DNA of 64,000 nucleotides from an uncultured Puniceicoccaceae bacterium (GTDB lineage Bacteria; Verrucomicrobiota; Verrucomicrobiia; Opitutales; Coraliomargaritaceae), in the NCBI GenBank assembly GCA_905479975.1, contig CAJQOS010000022.1, positions 1 to 64,000 on the forward strand, given 5' to 3'. Positions within the stretch are counted from its first letter, which is position 1. Every line of letters starts with the position of its first letter. The notes beneath the pieces are model-generated. The model saw nothing but the letters and a program-made list of their open reading frames with translations. It was not told the origin of the DNA and ran no database searches. Positions 1 to 10,897 of the stretch are shown here, piece after piece. The position numbers and the translations under genes are program-made.

Positions 1-234
1 AGCAAAACGACAACCAGCACCTTCTCAACCCTCTAAATCACTACAATGAGCGGACTCATTGACGCCTCGAGTTCAAGCCAGATATGCGGCAAAGAAAGTA
101 GACTTCAGGCGACTCTTGTCCGAAATCCGTGAAGAACCGAAATTATGCTGGATAGACGGCTCTGATGTTGTCTCTGTCGAACGCTTCAAATCAGTTGAAC
201 TGATGGTTAGTTCAGGTTTTTCGCTTCCTGGCTA

Positions 235-1500
235 ATGATATCAGTTTTCCCCACTGTGAAGATTCTAATTTTAACAGCTTTATATCCACCGCTAGGCGCC
301 AGTGGGCACGATGATCGTTGCCGACAGGTGGTTGATGCATTGTCGAAGCGTGGACATCGGCTTCAGGTGCTAACGTCGGATCATCGGCTCCCGCCGATGG
401 GAATTCCGGGGGAGAAGGGCGTGTTTCGTCAGTTGATGTTGCATGATGCAGAGGACTCTGAGAGCACTTTAGGCTCATCTTATAAGGTGACGTATGAGCA
501 GGAACTCGCGCGCGCTCGGGTGTTGTATAACCGCGTGGATCGCTTTCAGCCCGATGTGGTCTATGTGTGGAATATGAACGGTCTGTCGAAGTCGCTTTTG
601 CTGGGACTGCAGGAGCAGGGCACCTCGATCGTGTATGATTTGCACAGTCACTGGGTGAGTCCGCAAGTGTTTGATCGAGACCCGTGGTTTACCTGGTGGC
701 AGCGCAGTCAGGGGCTGCGCACGAAGTGCTATCAATTGTATTTAAAAATGATTGGTGCAGCGCGGCGGCATTTGCGGCATTTTCCAATCGGGCAGGTCGC
801 AGATCTGGATTTATCGCATGCATACGTCAGTAGTGAGAGTCTGCGTGATCATTTGGTGGCTGCTGGTGTGGCGCAAGTTGCCTCGCTGCCGGTGCTGTAT
901 CCTGCGTTGGATACGAATCACCTATTATTTAAAATCAACTATCAGCCGGCTCGGAAGTTCGTCTGGGCGGGGCGGTTGAATGCCGCGAAGGCTCCGGCAA
1001 TCGCGTTGAGAGCAGTCGGGGTGTTGAAGGCGCGCGGGATCGATGTGTCGCTGGATTTCTATGGGTTGGGAGAGCCCTTGGAGCGTAAAGCGATGCGGAG
1101 CTTGATAGATGCCTCGGGTTTAAGCAGTTCGGTGCGGATGCTCGGCATTCGTCCGGGGGAGCTGGCTGCCAAGTATGCGGACTATGATGCCTTGCTGTTT
1201 ACCAGCCATTGTAATGATCCATTTCCGATCACACCTCTAGAGGCGATGTTGTCAGGTTTGCCAGCAATTCTAGCGCGCGATGGAGGGATTCAGGAGATCG
1301 CAGAAGATGGTGAGACGGCTCTACTGTATGAGGCTGGAGATGCCGAAGCGCTGGCCGATGCGGTGGTGCGGATGATGAATCTCCCAGATGGTGGCACGGC
1401 CATGGCAAAGAAGTGCATGGAAAGATTGCAAGCGCAGCATTCGATCGACAGAGTGATGCCTCGAATCGAAGCGCTTCTTTCTGCTTCGGTTAAGTCGTGA
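235..1500 (+). CDS. Glycosyltransferase, group 1 (GT4-like)
   Basis: N-terminal ILTALYPPLGASGHDDRCRQVVDAL and C-terminal PLEAMLSGLPAILARDGGIQEIAEDGETALLYEAGDAEALADAV typical of GT4 glycosyltransferases. Confidence 0.85.
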   Translation: MISVFPTVKILILTALYPPLGASGHDDRCRQVVDALSKRGHRLQVLTSDHRLPPMGIPGEKGVFRQLMLHDAEDSESTLGSSYKVTYEQELARARVLYNRVDRFQPDVVYVWNMNGLSKSLLLGLQEQGTSIVYDLHSHWVSPQVFDRDPWFTWWQRSQGLRTKCYQLYLKMIGAARRHLRHFPIGQVADLDLSHAYVSSESLRDHLVAAGVAQVASLPVLYPALDTNHLLFKINYQPARKFVWAGRLNAAKAPAIALRAVGVLKARGIDVSLDFYGLGEPLERKAMRSLIDASGLSSSVRMLGIRPGELAAKYADYDALLFTSHCNDPFPITPLEAMLSGLPAILARDGGIQEIAEDGETALLYEAGDAEALADAVVRMMNLPDGGTAMAKKCMERLQAQHSIDRVMPRIEALLSASVKS

Positions 1501-1515
1501 GGCGCACTTTTAGCT

Positions 1516-1917
1516 ATGTCCCAAGAATTTGATATGCCAGGAGTTGATTTTGATCCGTCGATCCCCGCGATGGATCGTGAGCAAATCGACATGTTACTGA
1601 TGGTCGATGATAGTGAGGACGATTCGACTGCCTTGGTGCGTGAGTTATTTGATCTCTTTCAAGGGGAAAGTGCCGACAAGCTGCTGAGCTTGGATACGGT
1701 TTGTGCCGTGAATGACACTGCTGAATTACGACGGATCGTCCATTTCATCGCTGGCAGTGCCGGAAATTTGGGGCTCGCGTATTTATCCGGATTTTACCGC
1801 AGTATCGAGCAAGCGATCGACGTGGGAACGTTGACTGACCTGTCGCACTGTGAGGCGCCGATTCGCAACGCATTTACCGATGCGTGCGAAGCCTTCAGCG
1901 CCGAGTTCGGCGTCTGA
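1516..1917 (+). CDS. Hpt (histidine phosphotransfer) domain protein
   Basis: RELFDLFQGESADKLLSL...RRIVHFIAGSAGNLGLAYLSGFYRSIEQAI resembles the Hpt helix-bundle H-x-[LI]-x-G-S motif. Confidence 0.7.
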   Translation: MSQEFDMPGVDFDPSIPAMDREQIDMLLMVDDSEDDSTALVRELFDLFQGESADKLLSLDTVCAVNDTAELRRIVHFIAGSAGNLGLAYLSGFYRSIEQAIDVGTLTDLSHCEAPIRNAFTDACEAFSAEFGV

Positions 1918-2086
1918 TCTGAGACGTTCGGCCTGTTGACTCCTGCACGTCGGGTGGCTCCTGCTCGAACCCGTGCACATGCTCGGATTCTTCGGGAACG
2001 GTGAAGACCTTATAGACGCACCACGCGAGCAGCGCGCTGACCGAGCCGACTGAGAGTGCCATGATTATCCATCCGCTACTTGTCAT
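1895..2086 (-). CDS. Small single-TM protein, MetS-like NSS transporter small subunit
   Basis: 63 aa with one N-terminal TM helix (WIIMALSVGSVSALLAWCVYKVF), directly downstream of the NSS-family transporter on the same strand. Confidence 0.6.
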   Translation of the reverse strand: MTSSGWIIMALSVGSVSALLAWCVYKVFTVPEESEHVHGFEQEPPDVQESTGRTSQIRRRTRR

Positions 2087-2089
2087 GAT

Positions 2090-3826
2090 TTAGTCCTTTT
2101 TTGTGAGTTTTCTGTAGTCGGGGTTGAGGTAGGCGATAAATGCAAAGAGGGCTGCGACAGCGCCGATGAGGCAAATAGTGAGCCATGCGACGGTGTTGGG
2201 CTCAATGAAGAGGTCGCGGATGTAGTCGCTGTATTCCGCTTTGCCAGTTTGGAAATTGAGCCCGAAGACATTGGTCGCGATCCACATGGCGAACACCACG
2301 ATGAGGAACAGCGGGCTGACGTATTTCATGATGAATTTAAATATACGGGGTATCCGAATCGCCGATCCTGCGTGCGCCAATTCAAAGCCTTTTTCGATGC
2401 CGAGTATCCAGCCAAAGATGATGATCTGCACAGTGGACAGCACGAATATCAGGAAGGTGCCGACCCAGAAGTCCATTGTGTCGAGTGCTTTCACGCCTTC
2501 GCTGAAATACACGACAAAGCCGCAACCGACCACGGTGATCATGCCGAGCAGCACGACGGACTGCTTGCGGTTGATCTTCAGGGCTTCTTCGAGGAAGGCG
2601 ATGCCGGGCTGCAGCATAGAAAGTGAGCTGGTGACGGCCGCGAGGAACAGTAGGAAGAAGAAGAGTGCGCCAAACACTCCGCCAAAAGGCATGTTTGCGA
2701 ACACCATCGGCAGCACATTAAAGCCAAGTCCGAAGGTGCCCATACCAGCAACGCCTGCAACGCCGAGGAAAGTCACCGCAGCGGGGAGCGTGATGAGGCC
2801 GCCGAGTCCAACCTCGAAAAATTCATTCGCACTGGCGGCAGCGAGTCCGCTGAGAATGACGTCATCCTTTTTCGTTAAGTAGCTCGAATAGGTGATGATC
2901 ACGCCAAACCCGACAGAGAGTGAGAAGAAGATCTGCCCCGCGGCTGCGAGCCAGAGCTGTGGATTCATGAGCTGTTGGATGACGGTGATGTGCGTCACAC
3001 GGGTGGTTTCGCTCCGCTCGGCGGCGGCAATGGTCGCGTCCAATGTGCTTTGATCCACGATTTCGTGGTCTTTGACCCAGTTGCCGGATTCATCTTGGAC
3101 TTCCACCACGTTTTTGACCGGATTCCACATGAAGCCTAGGCCGTTGCTCACGTTACGATCTGGCATCTCTGGGTTGGGAGTGCCGAGTGTGAGGACGCGA
3201 ATCAGAATGATGACTGCAATGACCGCGAGGGTCGGCATGGCAAATTTACAAAACAGTTCGATGCCTTTGGAGAGCCCTCGGTAGATCAGGATGAAGTTGA
3301 GGATGAAGACCAGAATCAGGTAGAAACCGACTTGCTTGAGCCCAAACCCCAGCGCGCTGCCGTTTTCACCGACTCCGATAAAACCGCCCCAGAAATCGCT
3401 CGATTCACTGACGGCAGAGAACGACATATCGCTCACGAGGAAATTGACCGCATATCCGAGGCACCATGCTTCGATGTAAACATAATACATGTAGATGATG
3501 ACGGGGATCAGCACCCCGATGATACCGATATACTTGAATGCTGGGATACGGGTGATGTAGTTGAAGATGCCCGGCGTCGAGTTGAACCCGCCTTGTCCGC
3601 CCATTCGGCCCATCGTCCATTCTGCCCAGCAAATCGGTAAGCCAATGATGATGAAGGAGATGAAGTAGGCTAGCATGAAGGCGCCACCGCCATATTCAGC
3701 TGCTTGTCCGGGGAATCGGAGGAAATTACCTAAGCCGACGGCACTGCCGGCCACGGCGAGAATGACTCCCAAACGAGAGCTCCAGGATTCTTTAATTTTC
3801 TTAACCATGAGGTGTGCGACTATCAA
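2090..3826 (-). CDS. Sodium-dependent (neurotransmitter:sodium symporter, SNF/NSS family) transporter
   Basis: [34 protein letters not shown] signature and multiple TM helices. Confidence 0.92.
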   Translation of the reverse strand: MIVAHLMVKKIKESWSSRLGVILAVAGSAVGLGNFLRFPGQAAEYGGGAFMLAYFISFIIIGLPICWAEWTMGRMGGQGGFNSTPGIFNYITRIPAFKYIGIIGVLIPVIIYMYYVYIEAWCLGYAVNFLVSDMSFSAVSESSDFWGGFIGVGENGSALGFGLKQVGFYLILVFILNFILIYRGLSKGIELFCKFAMPTLAVIAVIILIRVLTLGTPNPEMPDRNVSNGLGFMWNPVKNVVEVQDESGNWVKDHEIVDQSTLDATIAAAERSETTRVTHITVIQQLMNPQLWLAAAGQIFFSLSVGFGVIITYSSYLTKKDDVILSGLAAASANEFFEVGLGGLITLPAAVTFLGVAGVAGMGTFGLGFNVLPMVFANMPFGGVFGALFFFLLFLAAVTSSLSMLQPGIAFLEEALKINRKQSVVLLGMITVVGCGFVVYFSEGVKALDTMDFWVGTFLIFVLSTVQIIIFGWILGIEKGFELAHAGSAIRIPRIFKFIMKYVSPLFLIVVFAMWIATNVFGLNFQTGKAEYSDYIRDLFIEPNTVAWLTICLIGAVAALFAFIAYLNPDYRKLTKKD

Positions 3827-3910
3827 GTAGCAGGGGCATTATTCATGCCAGTAAAAAAATCTCCTCAAACGGAGTGACTTTATGGGAGGTTCTGTCGTAG
3901 AACATAAGCA

Positions 3911-5023
3911 ATGTCTTTGATTGATCGATATATTTTGAAGGAGTGGGCCATCGGCTTCGCTCTCACGCTTGGGGTGATTGTCGGTATATTGATCCTTCAA
4001 AATATGTATGACTCCTTGCCGGATCTCTTGGATATTGGTGCTAGCGTGGGTGAAGTGACCTTTTACTATGTGTTGGCATTGCCGGCGTATCTGCCTGCGA
4101 TTTTGCCGATCGCGTTTTTGGTGTCGCTGCTGTTTTCGCTCGGCACCTTGCACCGTAATAACGAGATCACTGCGATGCGTGCGTCGGGTGCTGGGCTGTT
4201 TCGTATTAGTCGGTCGCTTTGGGGCGCAGGACTGCTGCTGTCTGGATTGCTTTTTTACCTGACTGCCTCGCTGGTGCCGCAATCGGTGGAGCGTGCACGC
4301 ACATTTTTTGAAAATCTCGAGTATGCTTCGTTGGACGAAGCGACCGAGAGTAAGGAGCAGGGCTTGGTCTATAATTTGGGCTTTGATAATCGTAAGGACG
4401 GGCGCTTGTGGTTTATGAACCGTTTTAGTGAGCGCGCGTGGCTGGGGCTGGGAGTGAATGTGCATACGCGCGGATCCGACGGCCAGGAGCTGAATCGCAT
4501 CTCTGCAAGTGAGGCATATTTCGATGATACGCGGGGATATTGGGTATTCCTGAATGGGCGTGAGTTGGTGCTCGATCCGGAGACGGGGGATCCGATGCGC
4601 ACGATTCCTTTTAAAGAAAAGAGCTTTGAGGCATTTGATGAAGATCCGAGTTTGATGCTGACGCTGCATAAGAAGCCCAAAACGCTGTCCTTGTTTGAGC
4701 TGCGCCGTATTATTGAGACGGTGCCGCCTGAGGAAAATCCGGCAGTGCATGCGTATCTGGTGCGTTACTTTTCGCTGCTCGCCGCGCCCTTTAGTTGCTT
4801 GGTCGTCGTCGGGTTGGCGGTGCCGTTTGCGGTATCCGGTGTGCGGACGAATCCGATGATCGGGATTTCCAAATGCATGGGGTATTTCTTGGTCTTTTAT
4901 ATTCTCATGAGCGTTGCGACGATCTTGGGCGAGCGACAGTTGATTCCGGCGCTATGGGCGGCATGGCTGCCGAACGTCGTGATGTTTGTTGCTGCGGGCT
5001 GGCTCTATCGCCAGGCGCGCTAG
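3911..5023 (+). CDS. LptF/LptG family permease (YjgP/YjgQ)
   Basis: N-terminal LIDRYILKEWAIGFALTLGV, ITAMRASGAGLFRI; C-terminal TM helices. Confidence 0.88.
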   Translation: MSLIDRYILKEWAIGFALTLGVIVGILILQNMYDSLPDLLDIGASVGEVTFYYVLALPAYLPAILPIAFLVSLLFSLGTLHRNNEITAMRASGAGLFRISRSLWGAGLLLSGLLFYLTASLVPQSVERARTFFENLEYASLDEATESKEQGLVYNLGFDNRKDGRLWFMNRFSERAWLGLGVNVHTRGSDGQELNRISASEAYFDDTRGYWVFLNGRELVLDPETGDPMRTIPFKEKSFEAFDEDPSLMLTLHKKPKTLSLFELRRIIETVPPEENPAVHAYLVRYFSLLAAPFSCLVVVGLAVPFAVSGVRTNPMIGISKCMGYFLVFYILMSVATILGERQLIPALWAAWLPNVVMFVAAGWLYRQAR

Positions 5024-5035
5024 GTTTTTTTATTT

Positions 5036-6184
5036 ATGGATATTTCAAAGGAACACGTGCTGCGCTTAAAGAATATGACTGCGGAAGAGGCTTCGGGGCA
5101 CCCGTGGATTCACTTGGACGCCTTAGATCTTACCGATACGACGCTGCCAGACGGTGCGGCGGCCACTTTGGTGGCTGCGGATGGTGCTGTGCTGGGCAGC
5201 GGTGTGTTTGATCGCCGTCATCCGGCAGCAGCTTGGCGGCGCTTTAGCTGGGGCGAGGGTGTGGCGTTTGATGAGACTTATGTGGCCGATGCGATTCAGG
5301 AAGCACTCGGGCGTCGCGGTGAAGACGGTTGCCAACGCTTGATCAGTTCCGATGCAGATTATCTGCCAGGGTTGATCGTGGAAAAATTTGGCGAAGTGCT
5401 GACTGTGACTGCAGAGACTGCGGCAATGGATGCGCATCTGACGATGATTGCGGAGTTGTTGAAAGAGCACTTCGCGCCACAGGAGATCGTGTTTCTCAAT
5501 GAGCCTGAAAGCCGCGCGGCTTACGGCCTGGAATGCACAGTGAGCACATTGAGTGGTAATAATTTGAAGGGACGCTGGGTCGAAATCGATGGGGTGAACT
5601 ATCGCCTCGATTTGATGCAGCCTCAGAAACCGCGTTTTTATTTAGATCAACGCGAGCAGCACTCTTTGGTCGGCAGCCTTTGCGAGGGGCGTGTCGTGCT
5701 CGATGCATTTTCACACTCCGGTGCGTTTGCGATGCAAGCTCTCAGGGCAGGCGCTGAGCATGTGGTGGCGATTGACCTTTCCGAGACCTGTGTGAAAGCG
5801 ATCGGTGCGAATGCGCAGCGTAATGAATGCTTCATTGAAACAATTGATTGCGATGCGGCGGCCTTTTTAGCGGAGCGCACGCTCGGTGACTTTGACTGCA
5901 TCATACTCGACCCGCCGAGCGAAATGGTGGCGGATCTGGAGGCGTTGAAGCACTTGCATGTCAGCGCATTTCGTTGCTTGCCTGATGGTGGGGTGTTGGC
6001 GACGTATTGCCGATCCGAGTCCATTGCGCTGGAGGCTTTCGAGCGTATGGTATCGACCGCCGCCGCAGAAGTCGGCCGCGAAGGTCGTATCTTTGCGCGC
6101 ATCGGTCAGCCGTTTGATTTTCCGACACTGCTTAACTTTCCCGAAAGCAACTGCCTCAAAGGGTTGATTCTGCAAGTGGATTAA
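5036..6184 (+). CDS. Class I SAM-dependent rRNA methyltransferase (RlmI/RlmK-like)
   Basis: LISSDADYLPGLIVEKFGE, FYLDQREQ, VLDAFSHSGAFAMQALRAGAEHVVAIDLS, IILDPPS. Confidence 0.85.
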   Translation: MDISKEHVLRLKNMTAEEASGHPWIHLDALDLTDTTLPDGAAATLVAADGAVLGSGVFDRRHPAAAWRRFSWGEGVAFDETYVADAIQEALGRRGEDGCQRLISSDADYLPGLIVEKFGEVLTVTAETAAMDAHLTMIAELLKEHFAPQEIVFLNEPESRAAYGLECTVSTLSGNNLKGRWVEIDGVNYRLDLMQPQKPRFYLDQREQHSLVGSLCEGRVVLDAFSHSGAFAMQALRAGAEHVVAIDLSETCVKAIGANAQRNECFIETIDCDAAAFLAERTLGDFDCIILDPPSEMVADLEALKHLHVSAFRCLPDGGVLATYCRSESIALEAFERMVSTAAAEVGREGRIFARIGQPFDFPTLLNFPESNCLKGLILQVD

Positions 6185-6193
6185 GCTGCACGA

Positions 6194-6225
6194 AAACGGG
6201 CGCATCCATTACGATGCGCCCGTTT
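6194..6225. terminator. Bidirectional intrinsic terminator between convergent genes
   Basis: Perfect 13-bp stem AAACGGGCGCATC-CATTAC-GATGCGCCCGTTT between convergent methyltransferase and tatA. Confidence 0.85.
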
Positions 6226-6249
6226 GGTTTTGATAAACTGGTGTCGCGA

Positions 6250-6558
6250 TTAAGCGTCTTCTTTTTTGCTCTCGGCTGCGTCGCTCTTGGGAGCTTCGAC
6301 TGCTGGAGTGCTGTCGGCTTCAACTTTTTTGCTCTCGGCGCGTGGTGCGGGCTTTGGCTCATCTTCGGCGTCCATTGCATTGCGGACATCATTTTCAATG
6401 TCAGAAGTGGCCTTCTTGAATTCTTTGATCGATTTGCCGAATGATTTGAATAGTTCGGGTAGGCGCTTTGCTCCAAAGAGAAGCAGGACGACTAGGAAGA
6501 TAAGGATCAGCTCCGGTGCGCGGAGATTCTGGATAAATGCTAAGAGTTGAATATTCAT
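6250..6558 (-). CDS. tatA: Sec-independent protein translocase TatA/TatB-like
   Basis: PELILIFLVVLLLFGAKRLPELFKSFGKSIKEFKKA; acidic/Lys-rich tail. Confidence 0.88.
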   Translation of the reverse strand: MNIQLLAFIQNLRAPELILIFLVVLLLFGAKRLPELFKSFGKSIKEFKKATSDIENDVRNAMDAEDEPKPAPRAESKKVEADSTPAVEAPKSDAAESKKEDA

Positions 6559-6582
6559 AAGTGAACTGGGATTCTATGTGTA

Positions 6583-6990
6583 TTAGTTGCCTTCGCCGAG
6601 AGTGCTATAGATTTTTTCCAACTCCATACTGCGGGCTGCGTCAGCGGTGCTGATCGTATTGTTAATTTTCGGATCTCCTTCGAGGATGTCTGCAGTGAGT
6701 AGTGGGCTGCCGATACGGAGCGGGCGTGCTTTGAGCACTGCGGTTTCAACACCTGCATAGTTTGTGACGATCAGGAATTGATCGCCGAGTGCTACGCCAT
6801 TACGAATTGTGGCAAGGCGCTCGAATAGATCGATGTGCACGATCATCGGCGCATTGTGGTTGATTACGGGCGCTGCGGTGAGCTCATGGTGACCTTCAGT
6901 AATACGGACGCCGTTGGGTCCGCCGCAACCAGTGAAGGTGATCGCAAGCAGGCAGCTACAGGAGATGAGGAATTGAGAATATGTACGCAT
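6583..6990 (-). CDS. Putative lipoprotein of unknown function
   Basis: MRTYSQFLISCSCLLAITFTGCGGPNG lipobox; start chosen at the internal Met that gives a signal peptide. Confidence 0.6.
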   Translation of the reverse strand: MRTYSQFLISCSCLLAITFTGCGGPNGVRITEGHHELTAAPVINHNAPMIVHIDLFERLATIRNGVALGDQFLIVTNYAGVETAVLKARPLRIGSPLLTADILEGDPKINNTISTADAARSMELEKIYSTLGEGN

Positions 6991-7030
6991 TAGAGATGTG
7001 GGTAACGATTTCGCTAGATGGGAGTTTCGC

Positions 7031-8968
7031 TTACTTTTTCGCGTTTTCGCGTTTGAGGCTGTCCATGCCAGGTTTTTCGAGATTGATGTCGCCTTCGAAG
7101 AAACCATGGAGCTGGCGGATTCGGGTTGGGTGGCGCATCTTACGAAGTGCTTTCGCTTCGATCTGACGAATACGCTCACGGGTCACTTTGAACTGGCGAC
7201 CGACTTCTTCGAGTGTGCGGGAGTAGCCGTCGGCGAGGCCGAAGCGGAGTGAGAGCACCTTGCGCTCACGCTCGGTCAAACTGTCGAGGACGTCGGTGAT
7301 CTTTTCGCGTAACAGGCTGTAGGCTGTCATGTCGTAAGGATTTTCAGCTCCCTTGTCTTCGATGAAGTCACCGAAGTTGGTGTCGTCCGAGTCGCCCACG
7401 GGGCTTTGCAGAGAGATCGGTTGCTGCGCCATCTTCATGATGGACTGCACGCGCTCGATCGGAAGGTTCATTTCGTCGGCCACTTCCTCAGCGGTTGGCT
7501 CGTGCCCGAGTTCTTGGAGGAGTTGCTTCTGCACCTGCATGACCTTATTAAGGGTCTCGATCATATGCACCGGAATACGAATGGTGCGGGCCTGATCGGC
7601 AATCGATCGGGTGATGGCTTGGCGAATCCACCAAGTTGCGTAAGTTGAGAATTTGTAACCGCGTCGGTATTCGAATTTCTCAACCGCTTTCATTAGCCCC
7701 ATGTTACCTTCTTGGATCAAGTCGAGGAAAGAGAGGCCACGGTTGGTGTATTTCTTAGCGATCGAAATAACGAGGCGAAGGTTGGCTTCGACCATTTCGG
7801 TCTTGGCCTTGTGCGCCTGACGCATGCCTGTGCGCACTTCACGGATGATCTCCATGAATTCGCGAGCCTCCATCTTGAACTCAAGGGTGAGTTCGCCGAG
7901 ACGTTTCTCGATTGCTTTCACATCGACCTTTGTCTTGCGGCGTGTCGATACCTTGTCGGCAGATTCGAGATCGTCGTAGTGATCGGTGATTTCGCGATAG
8001 ACCGGAGTCAGATTGCTGAGGAAATCTTCAAAGACCTTCAGCTTGAGGCAATATTTGCGGAGCGTCAGGCGAAGCTCGGTCTCGTATTTTCTCATCCGAG
8101 TGCGAGAGCGTTTCTCGATGGGGCCGTTGCCTTCTGCAGCCGCTTTGAGTTGGCTGTCCCATGCGGCGTAGATGCGCTCGCCGAGCTTGTGTGCCTTCTC
8201 GAGTAACCCTGGTAGGCTGTTGAAATAGATTTCGCGGCTCTCGATCTTCTTATCGAGCACGACACGGTCGAAGCGTTCTTCGCGGTTGAGCAGCTTCTGG
8301 ACGATGTTGTTTTGGAATTCGAGTGTCAGCGCGGTGGAGAACAGGGCATCTTGTGCGCGTAGTTCGGCTTTTTCAATGCGCTTGGAGATGGCGACTTCTT
8401 CTTCGCGGGTCAGCAAGGGCACTTGACCCATTTGCTTGAGATACATCCGAACAGGATCGTCGAGGATGTCGTTTTGCGAGGTGCGGACTTCTTTCTCTTC
8501 GGTCTCTTCCTGCCGTGCCTTGAAGGCTTCGACTTCAGTATCGTCGAGAATCTCAACTTCGAGATTTTGAAGAATGGAGATGATGTTCTCGATTTCGTCG
8601 GGATTGTTGACGCTATCGGGCAGGGCTTGATTGATATCCTTATAAGTAAGGAAGCTCTGCTCTTTGGAAAGTCGGATCAGGCTGCGGATGCGCTCGTTGA
8701 GCTTTTCCTGCGCTTTCGCAGTGAGTTTGCGTTTCTTCGGTGCGACTTTTTCGATCACTTTGCTGATCTCGTCTGCGGTCACGACTTTTTTGGACGCGGC
8801 TTTTTTGGCAGGTACCTTCTTGGTTGCAGCCTTCTTTGCCGGAGCTTTTTTAGCGGCGACTTTTTTGGCGGGTGCCTTTTTCTTCGCGACTTTTTTGGCC
8901 GGGGCTTTTTTAGCGGCGGCTTTTTTAGTCACAGTTTTCTTTGCGGTGGTCTTTTTCGCTGCGGGCAT
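7031..8968 (-). CDS. rpoD: RNA polymerase primary sigma factor RpoD with Lys/Ala/Pro-rich histone H1-like N-terminal tail
   Basis: [95 protein letters not shown]-term (A/P)AKK repeats. Confidence 0.97.
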   Translation of the reverse strand: MPAAKKTTAKKTVTKKAAAKKAPAKKVAKKKAPAKKVAAKKAPAKKAATKKVPAKKAASKKVVTADEISKVIEKVAPKKRKLTAKAQEKLNERIRSLIRLSKEQSFLTYKDINQALPDSVNNPDEIENIISILQNLEVEILDDTEVEAFKARQEETEEKEVRTSQNDILDDPVRMYLKQMGQVPLLTREEEVAISKRIEKAELRAQDALFSTALTLEFQNNIVQKLLNREERFDRVVLDKKIESREIYFNSLPGLLEKAHKLGERIYAAWDSQLKAAAEGNGPIEKRSRTRMRKYETELRLTLRKYCLKLKVFEDFLSNLTPVYREITDHYDDLESADKVSTRRKTKVDVKAIEKRLGELTLEFKMEAREFMEIIREVRTGMRQAHKAKTEMVEANLRLVISIAKKYTNRGLSFLDLIQEGNMGLMKAVEKFEYRRGYKFSTYATWWIRQAITRSIADQARTIRIPVHMIETLNKVMQVQKQLLQELGHEPTAEEVADEMNLPIERVQSIMKMAQQPISLQSPVGDSDDTNFGDFIEDKGAENPYDMTAYSLLREKITDVLDSLTERERKVLSLRFGLADGYSRTLEEVGRQFKVTRERIRQIEAKALRKMRHPTRIRQLHGFFEGDINLEKPGMDSLKRENAKK

Positions 8969-9002
8969 AATGTGTGTGGTGGTGTCTGGAAGGGCTACTT
9001 GT

Positions 9003-10835
9003 TTAAATTTCGAGTTTGTGTGGTGCGGCGAGTTCGTTGCGGGCTTTTATGACTTTGCGCATGAGGTCTTGCTGTTCCTCTGGGGCGGCGTTGGCGACTC
9101 GTTGCTTGATTGTTTTCAGTCGAATTTTTAAGTAGTTGTTATAAATGTAGTTAAGCTGATTGTTAATTTCCATCTCGGCTAGGTCTGCCTCGATGTCTAA
9201 GTCTCTAGAGTGAAGATCGGCCATAAGTTGGCGGTCTTCAATCGTTTCGATGAGATTTTCGATGTTAGAGGTATCCTCAATGAGGCCTTCGCGTAGTTCG
9301 GCGAGGATGCGTTTGAGGAGACGGCCGGCTGGCGATGTGTTATTAATCCAATCGTAATCAATTATTTCTGAGATTGCTGCACTATGTTCGGGAAAGTGTA
9401 AAACGAGCCAAAGTAGCTCCCATGTGCCGTCTGTCAATAGTGTGTCTTTGCTGACTTTTGGGGCGGATTTTTGATTTTCCTGACCTTTATTGTAAGTCTG
9501 AGGCTTGGGGGCTTTTTTGAAATCAATCAGTGCGGCGTGTGGGTCGACATTCAGTAGTTTTGAGGCGGTCTGAATGTAATCTTCGCGGGCGACCTCGGAG
9601 GCGACGTGCTGTAGCAGGTCGAAGACGTTGCGCAGGGCAGTTGTTTTTTCGTTGGTGCTAGGGGCGCGGTCTTCGGGTAGGCTTTCGGATATGGCGAGTT
9701 CGATCGCGCTTTTCGAGGTTTTGCGCAGGGGCTCTAGTGCATCTGCTCCATGCTGGCGCAGCAGATCGTCGGGGTCGGCTTTTTCCGGTAGGAGTAGGAA
9801 GCGGAATTCGAGCCCGGCTTTAAAGGCGAGGGGGAGTGCGCGCAGTGCGGCTTTGCGGCCTGCCTTATCGCCATCGAGTAGACATTCGACGGTGTTGGGC
9901 TGGTAGCGGCGCATCAGGTGCAGCTGATCGTCGGTAATCGCGGTGCCTTGGGGGGCGACGGCGGTGTGTAGGCCGACGGACCAGCAACGGATGGCGTCGA
10001 GCTGACCTTCGACCAGCAGGAAACTGCCGCCGTCTTTGAGGTGCGTGCGGGCATGATCCATGCCGAAGAGAATGCGTCCTTTATGGAAGATCTGCGTCTC
10101 CGGGGAGTTGACGTATTTGGCCTCGCGGGCGGGATCGTCTGCGGGGGTCTGCTCCAATTGACGTGCGGTAAAGGCGACGACGCGAGCCTGCACATCGCGA
10201 ATCGGCACCATCAGTCGACCGCGGAAGCGCGACTTGAAATTGGAGTGGGTGTTCTCGTTGTCGCGGGCAAAGAAGAGTCCGGATTTATGCATCGCGTCGG
10301 TCGAAATGTCCCGTGCTTTCAAGTGGAGAGCGAGCGCATTACGCGCAGCGGGTGCATAGCCGATTTTGACTTCGTCGGCGGTCTCCATGGTGAAGCCGCG
10401 CTGCTCTTGCCAGTATGTGCGCACCGGCGCGGCTTCTTCGGACTCGACGAATTGCTGGTGAAACCAGGTAGTGGCGAGTTCGTGAATTTCGAAGATCTGT
10501 TTACGTAGCGATCTCTCTTCGCGAGAGGGGCCACCGGCCTCGTATTCGAGGGTGATGTTAAACTTCTTGGCGATGAACTCGATCGCTTCGGGGAATTCAA
10601 GGTTCTCGACCTTCATAATGAAGGTGAAGCAGTCGCCGCCTTCGCCGGTGCTAAAGCATTTATAGAAGCCGCGATCGGGATGAACGTAAAACGAGGGGGT
10701 CTTCTCCTGAGTGAACGGGCTGAGCCCTTTCCATGAGCTACCGGCTCGCTTGAGTTCGACGTAGGGAGACACGAGATCCACCAGATTTACCTGGTGCTTG
10801 ATCGTTTCGACTGATTTTTGCGCAATGCGAGCCAC
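9003..10835 (-). CDS. dnaG: DNA primase DnaG
   Basis: [49 protein letters not shown] zinc-binding domain and TOPRIM region [12 protein letters not shown]. Confidence 0.95.
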   Translation of the reverse strand: MARIAQKSVETIKHQVNLVDLVSPYVELKRAGSSWKGLSPFTQEKTPSFYVHPDRGFYKCFSTGEGGDCFTFIMKVENLEFPEAIEFIAKKFNITLEYEAGGPSREERSLRKQIFEIHELATTWFHQQFVESEEAAPVRTYWQEQRGFTMETADEVKIGYAPAARNALALHLKARDISTDAMHKSGLFFARDNENTHSNFKSRFRGRLMVPIRDVQARVVAFTARQLEQTPADDPAREAKYVNSPETQIFHKGRILFGMDHARTHLKDGGSFLLVEGQLDAIRCWSVGLHTAVAPQGTAITDDQLHLMRRYQPNTVECLLDGDKAGRKAALRALPLAFKAGLEFRFLLLPEKADPDDLLRQHGADALEPLRKTSKSAIELAISESLPEDRAPSTNEKTTALRNVFDLLQHVASEVAREDYIQTASKLLNVDPHAALIDFKKAPKPQTYNKGQENQKSAPKVSKDTLLTDGTWELLWLVLHFPEHSAAISEIIDYDWINNTSPAGRLLKRILAELREGLIEDTSNIENLIETIEDRQLMADLHSRDLDIEADLAEMEINNQLNYIYNNYLKIRLKTIKQRVANAAPEEQQDLMRKVIKARNELAAPHKLEI

Positions 10836-10897
10836 GTATTTTTTGGAGAGAGCTGAGGAGGGAGAAGGGAGAGCTGAGGAGGGAAAGCTGAAGCGGA

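Noticed and set aside
3839-4750. 303-aa ORF antisense to the LptF/LptG permease
   Set aside because: Low-complexity Q/R/T-rich shadow ORF in GC-skewed coding sequence.
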